From Phycisphaeraceae bacterium (lineage in GTDB: Bacteria; Planctomycetota; Phycisphaerae; Phycisphaerales; Phycisphaeraceae): 58,640 bases of DNA. Positions 18,079 to 27,314 of this stretch are shown here, in pieces (position 1 is the stretch's first letter; every line of letters starts with the position of its first letter). Under the pieces are notes generated by a model that ran no database searches, had not been told where the DNA came from, and saw only the letters and a program-made list of their open reading frames with translations. Position numbers and translations under genes: made by a program. The stretch covers positions 1 through 58,640 of the forward strand of contig JAFIFY010000098.1 in assembly GCA_020831765.1 (NCBI GenBank), read 5' to 3'.

Positions 18079-19119
18079 TCAGCGGTCGAACTGGGCATCG
18101 AAGGCGATTTCCGAGCGCGGGAAGTCGAGCCCGCGCACCAGTTCGCATGCCTCTTCAGCGCCGTGCTCGCGGTCCATGCGGCTGTCTTCCCATTCGACCG
18201 ACAATGGACCGGAGTACCCGATATCGGTCAGGGCGACAATGACTTCCTCGAAGTCCACATCGCCGCGCCCCGGCGAACGGAAATCCCAATATCGCCTCGG
18301 ATCGGCGAAGGTGGTGTGGCCGCCAAAGACACCCACGGTCCCATCGCCGTGGCCCCACCATGCGTCCTTGATATGGACATGGTAGATGCGGTCGCGGAAA
18401 TCATGGATGAAGCGGATGTAATCCACACCCTGATAGCCGAGGTGGGATGGATCGTAATTGAAGCCGAAGCGCTTGTGATTGCCGACCGCCTCCAGGGCGC
18501 GGCGGGCCGAGGCGATATCAAAAGCGATCTCCGTCGGATGCACCTCAAGCGCGAAGTTCACATCCACCTTGTCGAAGGCATCGAGAATCGGCTTGAATCG
18601 CCTGGCGAAATCGGCGAAGCCCTTGTCCCAGTATTCCTGGCTTGTGGGTGGAAAGGCGTAGATCGAGTGCCAGATCGATGAACCGGTAAAGCCGTTGACC
18701 ACCGGGGCGAACGGCTCGAAGCCTTCCTGCGCATCGGCGGGCCTGGCATCGAAAAACTTGCGGCAGGCCTGGCCGGTTTCGATCATGCGCTGAGCGGCAC
18801 GCTGCCGGACACCTTCAGGATCGCCATCGCCCCATATCTCCTCGGGCAGGATCGCCTTGTGCCGTTCATCGATCGGGTCGCAGATCGCCTGCCCCACCAG
18901 GTGGCTGGAAATGGAGAAGCACGTCAGGTCGTGGCGGCGGAGTATCTCCCACCGCTCCTTGACGTAACCATCATCGGCCAGGGCTTTGGCGACATCGAAA
19001 TGATCCCCCCAGCAGGCCAGCTCCAGCCCGTCATAGCCGAAATCCGCCGCTTTGCGGCACATATCAACAAACGGAAGATCGGCCCACTGTCCGGTGAACA
19101 GGGTGACGGCTCGGGGCAT
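18079..19119 (-). CDS. Sugar phosphate isomerase/epimerase (xylose isomerase-like TIM barrel)
   Basis: A protein of 346 residues of the AP-endonuclease-2/IolE-like superfamily. Metal-binding landmarks include [51 protein letters not shown] and [19 protein letters not shown] 19119 follows GAGGAG; 64 upstream codons of the longer frame are spurious. Members isomerise or epimerise sugars, inositols and hydroxy-sugar acids. The gene precedes the aldo/keto reductase gene on the same strand, suggesting a shared sugar-catabolic role. Confidence 0.88.
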   Translation of the reverse strand: MPRAVTLFTGQWADLPFVDMCRKAADFGYDGLELACWGDHFDVAKALADDGYVKERWEILRRHDLTCFSISSHLVGQAICDPIDERHKAILPEEIWGDGDPEGVRQRAAQRMIETGQACRKFFDARPADAQEGFEPFAPVVNGFTGSSIWHSIYAFPPTSQEYWDKGFADFARRFKPILDAFDKVDVNFALEVHPTEIAFDIASARRALEAVGNHKRFGFNYDPSHLGYQGVDYIRFIHDFRDRIYHVHIKDAWWGHGDGTVGVFGGHTTFADPRRYWDFRSPGRGDVDFEEVIVALTDIGYSGPLSVEWEDSRMDREHGAEEACELVRGLDFPRSEIAFDAQFDR

Positions 19120-19530
19120 GGCGGTGGTCTCCTCAAAGGGTGAAGCGAACAAAAACCTTGGCGAAAATCCAGTTTGACCTGTCGCGACCGCGAATGCAAA
19201 CGCTTGTCGGAGGGCTGATCCTCCGGCGATGCCTTGCGCGGCGGCCTTCGCCCATCGCCCGAGCCGGCCGGGATCACCTTCTCGGTCAGCAAAGTCCCGC
19301 CTCAGCCGCAATGCGGTGCCCGGCTGTCCGTTGGACGGGTGGAACCCCGCGGCCCGGCCCGCCGCGACCGGATGCCGAAGCGTCCTCGCCAGGAAATCCG
19401 GCGCCGGTTTGCCTTATGCGTTCCATCCGGGTTTAATGAGCAGTGGAGTTTACGGTCCGTTGCGTCGCGTTACCCCGACGTCGGCCGACCCCGCGGACCC
19501 GACACACTCCACCTTTAAAGGCGGCTTACC

Positions 19531-19782
19531 ATGACTCCCACGCTTGCTTTCATCTCCGGCCTTGGACCCTGGGAAATCGGCGCGATTCTGCTGGTCGCCC
19601 TGCTATTTTTCGGCGGCCGACTGCCGGAAGTGGGCCGAAGTCTGGGCCGCGGCATTGTCGAGTTCAAGCGCGGCATCCGGGGCATCAACGATGAGATCGA
19701 CGATGCATCCGACCAGCCGGACCATCGGCTCAAGGATCCACGCAAGAGCCGCGACAATCCGGATGACCGCGATTCCGACTAA
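19531..19782 (+). CDS. tatA: Sec-independent twin-arginine translocase subunit TatA/TatE family
   Basis: A protein of 83 residues. A short N-terminus and one membrane helix (WEIGAILLVALLFFGG) lead into the hallmark hinge FGGRLPEVGRSLGRG, an amphipathic helix and an acidic, charged tail. This is the TatA/E pattern for the protein that forms the export pore for folded Tat substrates. No tatB or tatC is adjacent. The TAA stop overlaps the convergent HAD gene's stop by a few bases. Confidence 0.9.
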   Translation: MTPTLAFISGLGPWEIGAILLVALLFFGGRLPEVGRSLGRGIVEFKRGIRGINDEIDDASDQPDHRLKDPRKSRDNPDDRDSD

Positions 19783-20447
19783 GCGCCCCGCTCGCCATTC
19801 CCCCACCGGGCCAACGTCAACCTCATCTGTTCCGCCGGATCACCTCCCGGATCAATATGCCCGACTCGCCAGCCGCGCCTCCGGGCGGCGTCGATATTGA
19901 TGTCGCTGTCGTCGAAATACCCGATCGCCCCGCCCTGGTGCCCGGTCGCCTTCTCCACGGCCCCGAACGCCTCGTCCGCCGGTTTGTGATGACCGAGACG
20001 ATGGCTGGCCAGGGCGTGATCGAGCATGCCAAAAGGAACGTGTCGCGGCCCCGGCGATGACATGATCCGCCAGTGCGGCTCACTGGTGTTGGAAAGACAC
20101 GCCAGCACGATTCCCCGCTCGCGAAGCTCCCGCCAGAGTTCAACCACGCCGGGATACCGTTCGATGATCCAAGCCGCATGCACGCGCCGCAGGATCGCCG
20201 GATCAACCCCCATCACTTCGCCGGCGCGATCAAAGAACTCGGCTTCATCCATCGATCCGGTTTCAAGACCAAAGAGCAGCTCATGGATATCGCCAAGCTC
20301 CAGCCGCGCCCCGGCCAGGGCGCTGGGATCAATTCCAGCATGCGCGGCCGCTTCGGCCAGGCTCCCGGCCAAGCGAACCACCACACCCCCGAGATCGAAG
20401 CACACCACGCCAGGTGGCCCCGGCGCATCAGGTTCGAATCTGGCCAT
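19779..20447 (-). CDS. HAD superfamily hydrolase (subfamily IA, YihX-like)
   Basis: A protein of 222 residues. Motif I is VVCFDLGGVVV, motif II ACLSNTSEPHW, motif III around HHKPADEAF, and the acidic motif IV IGYFDDSDINIDAARRRGW. The second Asp of motif I is replaced by Gly, as in YihX-type members that act on sugar phosphates. The start overlaps the end of proA by 20 bases, so it is probably cotranscribed and coupled with proA. It may be a general phosphatase; no substrate is evident. Confidence 0.85.
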   Translation of the reverse strand: MARFEPDAPGPPGVVCFDLGGVVVRLAGSLAEAAAHAGIDPSALAGARLELGDIHELLFGLETGSMDEAEFFDRAGEVMGVDPAILRRVHAAWIIERYPGVVELWRELRERGIVLACLSNTSEPHWRIMSSPGPRHVPFGMLDHALASHRLGHHKPADEAFGAVEKATGHQGGAIGYFDDSDINIDAARRRGWRVGHIDPGGDPAEQMRLTLARWGNGERGA

Positions 20448-21729
20448 TGCCGCGCACCACCCACTTGTAGGTCGTCAGGTCCATCGCCCCCATCGGGCCG
20501 CGCGCATGCAGGCGATCGGTGCTGATGCCGATCTCCGCGCCCAGGCCGTATTCGCCGCCATCGCTGAACCGCGTCGAGCAGTTGACGAAAACATCCGCCG
20601 AATCGACATCGCGGATGAAATGCTCAGCAGCCTCATAATCGGAGGTGACGATGGCGTCGGTATGGCACGATCCATGAGCGTTGATGTGCTCGACGGCCGC
20701 ATCAAAATCATCGACCACGGCCATGGCCACGACCAGGTCCAGATATTCGGTATCCCAGTCCGCTTCGGTGGCGGCCCGGGCTTGGGGGAACGCATTCAAG
20801 GTCCGCTCATCGCCGCGAATTTCCACTCCCGCATCGCTGAGCCCCTGACACAGCCGCGCCAGCAGGCCGGTTTCCGCGTGTTCGCGATGCACCAGGATCG
20901 TCTCCACGGCATTGCAGACCGAAGGCCGCTGCGTCTTGGCGTTGATGCAGATCGCCTCGGCCATGTCGTGATCGCATCGGCGGTCCACGTAGATGTGGCA
21001 GTTGCCGGTGTAGTGCTTGATGACGGGGATGCGTGACTGGGCCGTCACCGCGCGAATGAGGCTTTCACCGCCGCGCGGGATGACCACGTCGATGCGGCCC
21101 TCGAGCTTGAGAAGCTCACCCACCGCGGCCCGATCCGGCGTCGCGACGAAACCCACCACATCCGGATCAAGCCCGGCCTCCGCCATGGCATCGCGAATCA
21201 CCGTGACCAGCGCCTGATTGGAATGGGCCGCCTCCTTGCCGCCCCGCAGGATGATGGCGTTGCCGCTCTTGATGCACAGCGCCGCGGCATCGGAGGTGAC
21301 ATTGGGCCGGCTTTCGTAGATGAACAACACCACGCCGATCGGCACCCGAACCTTGCTCAGCTTCAGCCCATTGGGAAGCACCGAGCCTTCGATGATCCGC
21401 CCGACCGGATCGATCTGCGCGGCGATCTGTCGAACGCCTTCGGCCATCTTCGCGATCCGCGAGCCATCGAGGGTCAGCCGTTCGATCATCGGCTGGGCAA
21501 GCCCCGCCTGCCGTGCCGCGGCCAAATCCAGAGCATTGGCCTTGAGAATGGCCGATTCAGCGGCGATCAGTCGATCGGCGATGGCCAGAAGCGCGGCATC
21601 CCGCCGCTGTCCGCTCAATCGAGCCAATCGCCGGCCCGCCGCGCGTGCCCGCACCGCCAGATCCAGGCAGTAGGCGGGGATATCGTCAATTGCCCGAGCC
21701 GATCGCTCGGCCGTCATCGGTGTCGTCAT
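20428..21729 (-). CDS. proA: Gamma-glutamyl phosphate reductase
   Basis: A protein of 433 residues, full length for ProA, the second enzyme of proline biosynthesis. It makes glutamate-5-semialdehyde with NADPH. Visible family motifs are VPIGVVLFIYESRPNVTSDA, NAIILRGGKEAAHSN, DVVIPRGGESLI and the active-site Cys272 in RPSVCNAVET. The C-terminal GAEIGISTDRLHARGPMG and LTTYKWVV are also present. No proB is adjacent. It is followed by a coupled HAD hydrolase gene. Confidence 0.97.
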   Translation of the reverse strand: MTTPMTAERSARAIDDIPAYCLDLAVRARAAGRRLARLSGQRRDAALLAIADRLIAAESAILKANALDLAAARQAGLAQPMIERLTLDGSRIAKMAEGVRQIAAQIDPVGRIIEGSVLPNGLKLSKVRVPIGVVLFIYESRPNVTSDAAALCIKSGNAIILRGGKEAAHSNQALVTVIRDAMAEAGLDPDVVGFVATPDRAAVGELLKLEGRIDVVIPRGGESLIRAVTAQSRIPVIKHYTGNCHIYVDRRCDHDMAEAICINAKTQRPSVCNAVETILVHREHAETGLLARLCQGLSDAGVEIRGDERTLNAFPQARAATEADWDTEYLDLVVAMAVVDDFDAAVEHINAHGSCHTDAIVTSDYEAAEHFIRDVDSADVFVNCSTRFSDGGEYGLGAEIGISTDRLHARGPMGAMDLTTYKWVVRGNGQIRT

Positions 21730-21907
21730 GGGTCAATCCTTCAACAGGTCGGCGAGCCGCGACCGTTCGCGAACCGGCAGCAAACCACATCTTCCATTCG
21801 CCCGGGGCCCACCGGTAAGCATTTTACTCGACCAGGCCCCGCAACATGGGCGATCAGGGGTCTGGGTCAAACCGCCACCCGGCGCATGCGCCCGCCGCCA
21901 CCAACCT

Positions 21908-23035
21908 CTACGGCTCATCCCCGGCCGGATCGCTCGCCCCCGGCTGGTCATCCTTCGGCTCATCCTGGCCATGGTCCGGCAATCGATCGCGAGGCGGGAG
22001 GGGAATGGAATCGGGATCGGGCACGATCACGTTGTCGCCCAGCGATGACTCATCCACCGCCAGCATCCGCATGGGATGGGCCAGTGCCTGGAACCGATTG
22101 CCCCGGATCAGGCCGCCGTTGAATTGAATCACCGCTTCCTCGCCCTCCTCGAGGTTCGACGTGAACAGCGCCGGGGAAAAGCTCGTCACAAGGTTGCCCT
22201 CGACTCGACACGCATCGAAGACCACGCCCACCGTGTCCGTGAAGCTGAAGCCGAAGTACCGCTCGTTATCGCGGAAGACCGAATGCTCGAAGCGCAGGTC
22301 ACGGCAATCGATCGCCACCAGGATGCCATGGGTGCAGTCTTCAATGTTGGAACGGATGAAGCGAAGCCCGCGCATCCGCTCCATGGTGAGCCCTTCGGTT
22401 CCACTGCCAAAAAGCACGCAATCCTCGATCACCACATCGCGGCAATCGATCAGGACGATCACTCCTCCGATGCACTGGCCCGGCTCCGGATCGTGGCCGA
22501 ACCGAAGGTTGATCAGTTCGATGCCCTCGCAACGCTCGAATCGGAGCACGTTGGCATATCCGTAAGCGGTCAGGATGTCGGCCCGATGGTGACCGAGTCC
22601 TCGGATCGTCAGATTGCGCACATCGCGAATGACCAGCTCGAATTCCTGGCCGTGAGCCTGCCGCCATCGATAATACTCGGCATTGCCCCTGGGCAGTTCA
22701 TCGAGCTGGATCGTCGTTCCCTCGGTGATGTGAATCCTGCGATCGGGACCGATGGCCTCGAGAAATGACAGCCCATCGGCCACCTCGATCACCGGCAGCA
22801 GGTCGTCGTCCCCACCGGCCGCCATGGCATCGCCGGATCGAACGATGGTCGGCGTCGGCTGATCGGCCTCATCCACCGGCGAACCGGCTTCCTGCGACTC
22901 GCCGCACCCGGCAACCCACAACGGCCAGAGGCAGGCGACCATCGCTGCGATCAGCCAGCGCATCCAACCGGCCCCGGGCGCAAGACTCTGGCTGGCCGGA
23001 CCCGGCACATTTCTGGTTCTGGCAAACATCATCAC
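21908..23035 (-). CDS. Right-handed beta-helix repeat lipoprotein
   Basis: A protein of 375 residues. An N-terminal hydrophobic segment ends in a lipobox (PLWVAGCGES). After a Pro/Asp-rich linker, a parallel beta-helix region of pectate-lyase type follows, with rungs such as LVIRDVRNLTIRGLGH, RCEGIELINLRFG, VLIDCRDVVIEDCVL and IDCRDLRFEHSVFRDN. The tail is a low-complexity acidic and proline-rich segment. Such folds occur in polysaccharide lyases and in non-catalytic adhesins; no catalytic triad can be assigned. It is a monocistronic gene behind proA. Confidence 0.75.
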   Translation of the reverse strand: MMMFARTRNVPGPASQSLAPGAGWMRWLIAAMVACLWPLWVAGCGESQEAGSPVDEADQPTPTIVRSGDAMAAGGDDDLLPVIEVADGLSFLEAIGPDRRIHITEGTTIQLDELPRGNAEYYRWRQAHGQEFELVIRDVRNLTIRGLGHHRADILTAYGYANVLRFERCEGIELINLRFGHDPEPGQCIGGVIVLIDCRDVVIEDCVLFGSGTEGLTMERMRGLRFIRSNIEDCTHGILVAIDCRDLRFEHSVFRDNERYFGFSFTDTVGVVFDACRVEGNLVTSFSPALFTSNLEEGEEAVIQFNGGLIRGNRFQALAHPMRMLAVDESSLGDNVIVPDPDSIPLPPRDRLPDHGQDEPKDDQPGASDPAGDEP

Positions 23036-23354
23036 GCATCAGTTTAGCCGCCGCGTGCGCCCAGCGCGCCGGCATCGGCGTGTCAAGCGGTTTGTGCCGA
23101 TAACGATGGCGATCCAAAAGCGGAAAACCTCGTCAACGGATCAATCCCCCTAAAGGCCCTGGATCGGCCTTTCGATACACACCAATGTGAACCGGATCGG
23201 TGGTGCCGATTCCGGGACGGGATCGCCCCACGCCCCTGCCTCGCACGGCTTCGAGGCTTCGAACGCCGCCGACCGCTCGGAACCGGGGTCGCATCGCCGC
23301 GCTGCCGTCGTGCGATGCCACGACCGATCACCCACCCTCGCGTCAGGAGCCGCC

Positions 23355-24725
23355 ATGAGAGCCAATTGGATCAAGGGAATCGCCATTGCCGGCTGCCTGC
23401 TGAGCACCGCCGGCTGCGGAGTCTTCAACACCAGCCTGACCACCTCATGGGACTGGGGCGGCACGAAGGCCGAGCACGATCAGCGCAAGGCGGAACTGGC
23501 CGAACGGGAAGCCCAGCACCACGAGCGTTGGCTGGCCGCCGGCCAATGGAAGCCGCATCCACAAAGCCCGACCGTTGATCGGCCTGACGCCCCCGGCCCG
23601 GCCACGGCCCAATCGCCGACCGTCCGGTTCACCGACCACCGAATCGCCGCGCACCAACGCCCGGAGGCCACCGCCATCGGCCCGGTCCACCCGGTCCACG
23701 CGGTCGGCGACGAGCAACCGTTGGCAACCACCTCGCGGCCGGTGGATATCTTCGGCGCGGTCCAGGGTGCCGGCCCGGGCGCCGCCGCATCTACGTCCGG
23801 TGGCGAAACGATCCGTCAGGTCACCTTCACCACCGAGGGCTCGGATTTTGATCCGGATATCGATCCGTCCGGCCAGTGGGTCGCCTTCGCCTCCACGCGT
23901 CATCATGAGAACGCCAACATCTACCTCCAGCGCATCGGCGGAACCACCGTTCGCCAGTTGACCCATTCGCGCGGCAACGATGCCATGCCCCGGTTCAGCC
24001 CCGACGGCCGGAGCGTGGCCTTCAGCTCGGACCGCTCGGGAAGCTGGAACCTCTGGCTGACCACGCTCGACGGCGGCCATGCTCGCCAGCTTACACACGG
24101 GCCTACACAGGACATTCATCCCAGCTTCAGCCCCGATGGCCGCCGGATCGTCTACAGCTCCTGGGGAGCGCGATCGGGTCAGTGGGAGCTCTGGGTCATC
24201 GATGTGGACAACCCGGCCAACCGGCAACACATCGGATACGGCCTCTTTCCCAAGTGGTCGCCGGTGGATAACCGCATCGTCTTTCAAAAGCCCCGGCAGC
24301 GCGGCCGGGAATGGTTCAGCATCTGGGTGATCGAACTGGAGGAAGGCGAAGCCCGCCGACCCACCGAACTGGTCGCCGGCGACAACGCCGCGGCCATCAC
24401 CCCCACCTGGAGCCCTGATGGCCAACACCTGGTCTTCACCACCGTCGTCAACCCCCCGGAGCATCGCGGCAATCCGACCAGCGCCGATATCTGGGTGATG
24501 GATGTCGATGGCAGACGGCGGGTGAACCTGACGCAGAATCAGTTCGCCAATCTGCAACCGGTCTGGGCCTCCGACGGCACGATCTACTTCGTCAGCAACC
24601 GCGGCGAAGGCACGGAAGAAACGATCTGGTCGATCCGCCCGCGCGATGCGATGCGCCTGGTTGAAGCGCCCTGGTCCAGCCCCACGGAGCGCACCGCCAC
24701 GGTCGCGCCCGACGACGAAGATTGA
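23355..24725 (+). CDS. PD40 (TolB-like beta-propeller) lipoprotein
   Basis: About 456 residues. The signal sequence ends in the lipobox LLSTAGCGVF. A low-complexity region precedes a C-terminal six-blade-like propeller built of PD40/WD40-like units (FDPDIDPSGQWVAFAS, PRFSPDGRSVAFSSDRSG, PSFSPDGRRIVYSS, PTWSPDGQHLVF, QPVWASDGTIYFVSNRG). TolB-like propellers act in the periplasm as protein scaffolds. ATG 23355 has AGGAG nine bases upstream. It precedes the LpoB/CsgG-like lipoprotein gene by 83 bases on the same strand, suggesting a common envelope role. Confidence 0.85.
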   Translation: MRANWIKGIAIAGCLLSTAGCGVFNTSLTTSWDWGGTKAEHDQRKAELAEREAQHHERWLAAGQWKPHPQSPTVDRPDAPGPATAQSPTVRFTDHRIAAHQRPEATAIGPVHPVHAVGDEQPLATTSRPVDIFGAVQGAGPGAAASTSGGETIRQVTFTTEGSDFDPDIDPSGQWVAFASTRHHENANIYLQRIGGTTVRQLTHSRGNDAMPRFSPDGRSVAFSSDRSGSWNLWLTTLDGGHARQLTHGPTQDIHPSFSPDGRRIVYSSWGARSGQWELWVIDVDNPANRQHIGYGLFPKWSPVDNRIVFQKPRQRGREWFSIWVIELEEGEARRPTELVAGDNAAAITPTWSPDGQHLVFTTVVNPPEHRGNPTSADIWVMDVDGRRRVNLTQNQFANLQPVWASDGTIYFVSNRGEGTEETIWSIRPRDAMRLVEAPWSSPTERTATVAPDDED

Positions 24726-24808
24726 GCCGAAATCCGGTGTTGAAGAACGCGCGATCGGGCCGATGGAATTAGAGCCCCAGCCCAGCCCGCCGAAGGACGG
24801 CCCCACCG

Positions 24809-25585
24809 ATGCTTCAACCCCGCCAGATTACGCCGCTCATCCTGCTGCTGATCGCGTCGATGCTGTCGACCGGCTGCCTCTGGAAGGAGCGCATCGGCCG
24901 GGGCGCCGACCCGATCCTGAGTCCCTATCAGAGCGAGCGGACCTGGGCCGTGGCACCCTTCCGCAATGAAAGCGGCAGCATCCACGCCAACACCATCCGC
25001 ATCGCCGACCACGTAGGACAACACTTTCAAAACGCTTCCTATATTCGTGTCCTTCCCATGACCCGCGTCCTGGACATCATGACGCAACTGGGCATGAACG
25101 ATATCGCGACGCTTGAGGATGCCCAGCGGTTGATGGCCGCGCTGGGCGCTGATGGATTGATTATCGGAAGTGTGACCGCCTACGACCCCTACGACCCGCC
25201 AAAGCTGGGGCTGACGATCGAGCTTTTCAGTGTGGATGACCCGGAGATCGAGCCGGTCGGCCCGGAGGCGATCCGCAGACTGGCCGCCAGCCCGACCGAA
25301 GAGCCGGCCCGGCGCGGCTGGTGGCGAATCGAGAATCAGCCGGTCTCCAGCCAGGGCGCGTATTTCGACGCCGCCGACCCCCATGTGCGACGCGCGATCA
25401 TCGACTACGCCGCGCGGCGAGGCAATCGCGATCTCGGCAACGAGAGCGCACGCATCTACCACCTGAGCATCGACCGCTACAGCGAGTTTGTCACCTACGT
25501 CATGGCCCAACGCCTGATGAACGCCGAACGGCTTCGGCTCGAGGCGCGCCGAATCGAGCAGCTCACCCAGAGTCAGCCCGAGTAG
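24809..25585 (+). CDS. Lipoprotein of the CsgG/LpoB-like superfamily
   Basis: A protein of 258 residues. Lipobox LSTGCLWK sits at the end of the signal peptide. The segments TWAVAPFRNESGSIHANT and LGADGLIIGSVTAYDPY resemble the VAVLPFxNxSG and GADxLVxGxVT signatures of CsgG/LpoB/GNA1162-type outer membrane lipoproteins. Relatives secrete curli subunits or activate penicillin-binding proteins. Here the propeller lipoprotein next to it favours an envelope assembly role, which is inference. Confidence 0.7.
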   Translation: MLQPRQITPLILLLIASMLSTGCLWKERIGRGADPILSPYQSERTWAVAPFRNESGSIHANTIRIADHVGQHFQNASYIRVLPMTRVLDIMTQLGMNDIATLEDAQRLMAALGADGLIIGSVTAYDPYDPPKLGLTIELFSVDDPEIEPVGPEAIRRLAASPTEEPARRGWWRIENQPVSSQGAYFDAADPHVRRAIIDYAARRGNRDLGNESARIYHLSIDRYSEFVTYVMAQRLMNAERLRLEARRIEQLTQSQPE

Positions 25586-25644
25586 TTCACCGACGCGCCG
25601 GCCCCGCCCAACCCGAACCGACCGACAAGAGAAAGCCCACCGTC

Positions 25645-25953
25645 ATGAAGCGAAAGCCCCGATCCAAGCCGACAGGCAACACCGAACCCCTGCCCGCGCC
25701 GCAACTGGTGCCGGCCAACCAGTGCCCCGAGCCCATGACCGAAGACGACCGTCGATGCCTGGTGCTGGAAAAGGGCGGAAAAAAGCTGGTGATCCGCTAC
25801 GGTCCGGGCGAGGAAGCCCGCGTCATTGCCGGTTTGCGCGAGCTGGCCGGTCGCAATGACAGCGATTTAACCTGGTTCGATGCCGCCGTGCTCAGCCACG
25901 AGCTGGGCAAGCGGCTCAAGGCACGTCTGGAACGCTTCAAACCGGCCGCCTGA
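25645..25953 (+). CDS. Hypothetical small cytoplasmic protein
   Basis: A protein of 102 residues, soluble, with a basic Pro-rich N-terminus and a compact C-terminal domain (LVLEKGGKKLVIRYG, ARVIAGLRELAGRNDSDLTW, ELGKRLKARLERF). ATG 25645 is used; the longer frame is out of phase with the preceding lipoprotein and is not coding. No family recognised. It lies between the lipoprotein and recombinase genes in the same direction. Confidence 0.6.
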   Translation: MKRKPRSKPTGNTEPLPAPQLVPANQCPEPMTEDDRRCLVLEKGGKKLVIRYGPGEEARVIAGLRELAGRNDSDLTWFDAAVLSHELGKRLKARLERFKPAA

Positions 25954-26022
25954 GCGCACCAAAAAAAATGCGAGCGCCCCGCGCTGCATGGACGATCATC
26001 TAAATCGGAAGGATCCGTGATC

Positions 26023-27180
26023 ATGCCCACGCACACCAATCTTGTCTGCCAGTTCATCGATTACCTCAAGGTCGAGAAAAACTTCAGTCCTTACACCGCA
26101 AGGTGTTACGAGGCCGACCTTAAGCAATACACCCAGTTCATCGCCCAGCGCCTGGCCGATCAGCAGGCCCGGGTGACCGAACCGGTGGTCACCAACGTCT
26201 CGCCGGGCGATTTCGCCCCCGAGATTCGCTCGGCCATCCTCAACCGGGCCGCAAACCCCGCCCCCGCCAAGGCTTCAGACGCCGACGGCGATCAGCCGAT
26301 CGATCTGGACATTCAGCGGACGGATTCGGCCGCCGGCGATCCGGAACAGGGCGAGGCGTCCGATAACGACACCGCCGATGGGCCGATCGACGGCGAACTG
26401 GTCGGCGCGACCCCGATCAGCCTGCGAAGCTACCTGACCTATCTCAACTCGCTGGAATACAGCGCCTCGACCGTCGCCCGCAAGATCGCCACGCTGCGAA
26501 GCTTCTACAAATGGATGCATCGCAAGACCGTCATCAACTCCAACCCGATGACGCTGATCCGCTCACCCAAGCAGGCCAAGCGCCTGCCCAAGGCCATCAC
26601 CGTCGATGAGATCGACCGGCTGCTTTCGATTCCCGACAACCGCGAGACCCTGGGCGCTCGCGATCGCGCCATCCTCGAAACGCTCTACTCCACCGGCGTC
26701 CGCGTCAGCGAGCTGGTCGATCTCGACCGATCCGACCTGGATATGGATGAACAGTGCCTGCGCATCCGCGGCAAGGGCAACCGGCAGCGGCTGGTGCCCC
26801 TGGGCAGTCACGCCATCGCCGCGATCCGCCATTACCTGACGCTGCTCGAGCCGGACCCCCGCTTTAGCGCCGTGGCCGAAAAGGCCCGCCAGACCTCGCA
26901 CATTCCCCTGTTCATCAACAAGCACGGCGGACGGCTCTCCAGCCGTTCGGTTCGCCGGAAGCTGGATAAGTACCTGACCACCGCCGGCCTGGACCCGAGC
27001 ATCAGCCCCCACACCCTCCGCCACAGCTTCGCCACCCACCTGCTGGACAACGGCGCTGACCTCCGCAGTGTGCAGGAGCTTATTTTTTATAATTAGCTTG
27101 CGACCACGGAGATCTACACCCACCTGTCCACGATGCGCCTCCGCCAGGCCTACGACCAGGCCCACCCCCGGGCATCATAG
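26023..27180 (+). pseudogene. Xer-type tyrosine recombinase interrupted at the active site
   Basis: The N-terminal SAM-like DNA-binding domain (FIDYLKVEKNFSPYTARCYEADL) and the catalytic domain are both recognisable. Numbered from ATG 26023, Arg217 is in STGVRVSEL, Lys241 in RGKGNRQRLVPLG, and His320/Arg323 in HTLRHSFATHLL. Then VQEL should continue LGHAS-LATTEIYTHLS. Instead five codons read ATT TTT TAT AAT TAG (27082-27096), which removes the second catalytic His and ends translation. The remaining frame continues in phase with LATTEIYTHLSTMRLRQAYD, including the Tyr nucleophile, to a TAG at 27178. An acidic low-complexity insert of about 80 residues separates the two domains. Either a true pseudogene or an assembly error in a short AT-only patch. 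GGAAGGA precedes ATG 26023. Confidence 0.85.
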
Positions 27181-27314
27181 ACCGGACGAAGATGCCCCAA
27201 GCCCGGGTCCACCCGATTCGCCCCGCGAAACGTACCGATCACCACAACCCCATCGATATCACCGCGTTCGGTTAGAGTATCGACGGCCGGATTCCGGTCG
27301 CAGAGGGTTCGTGA

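Noticed and set aside
23445-24806. 453-codon minus-strand frame
   Set aside because: Antisense shadow of the PD40 lipoprotein gene.
27094-27096. Amber codon in the recombinase as a recoded residue (pyrrolysine or suppression)
   Set aside because: TAG is a normal stop in this window (for example at 41956 and 42695), and the adjacent codons also depart from the conserved motif, so recoding alone cannot restore the protein.
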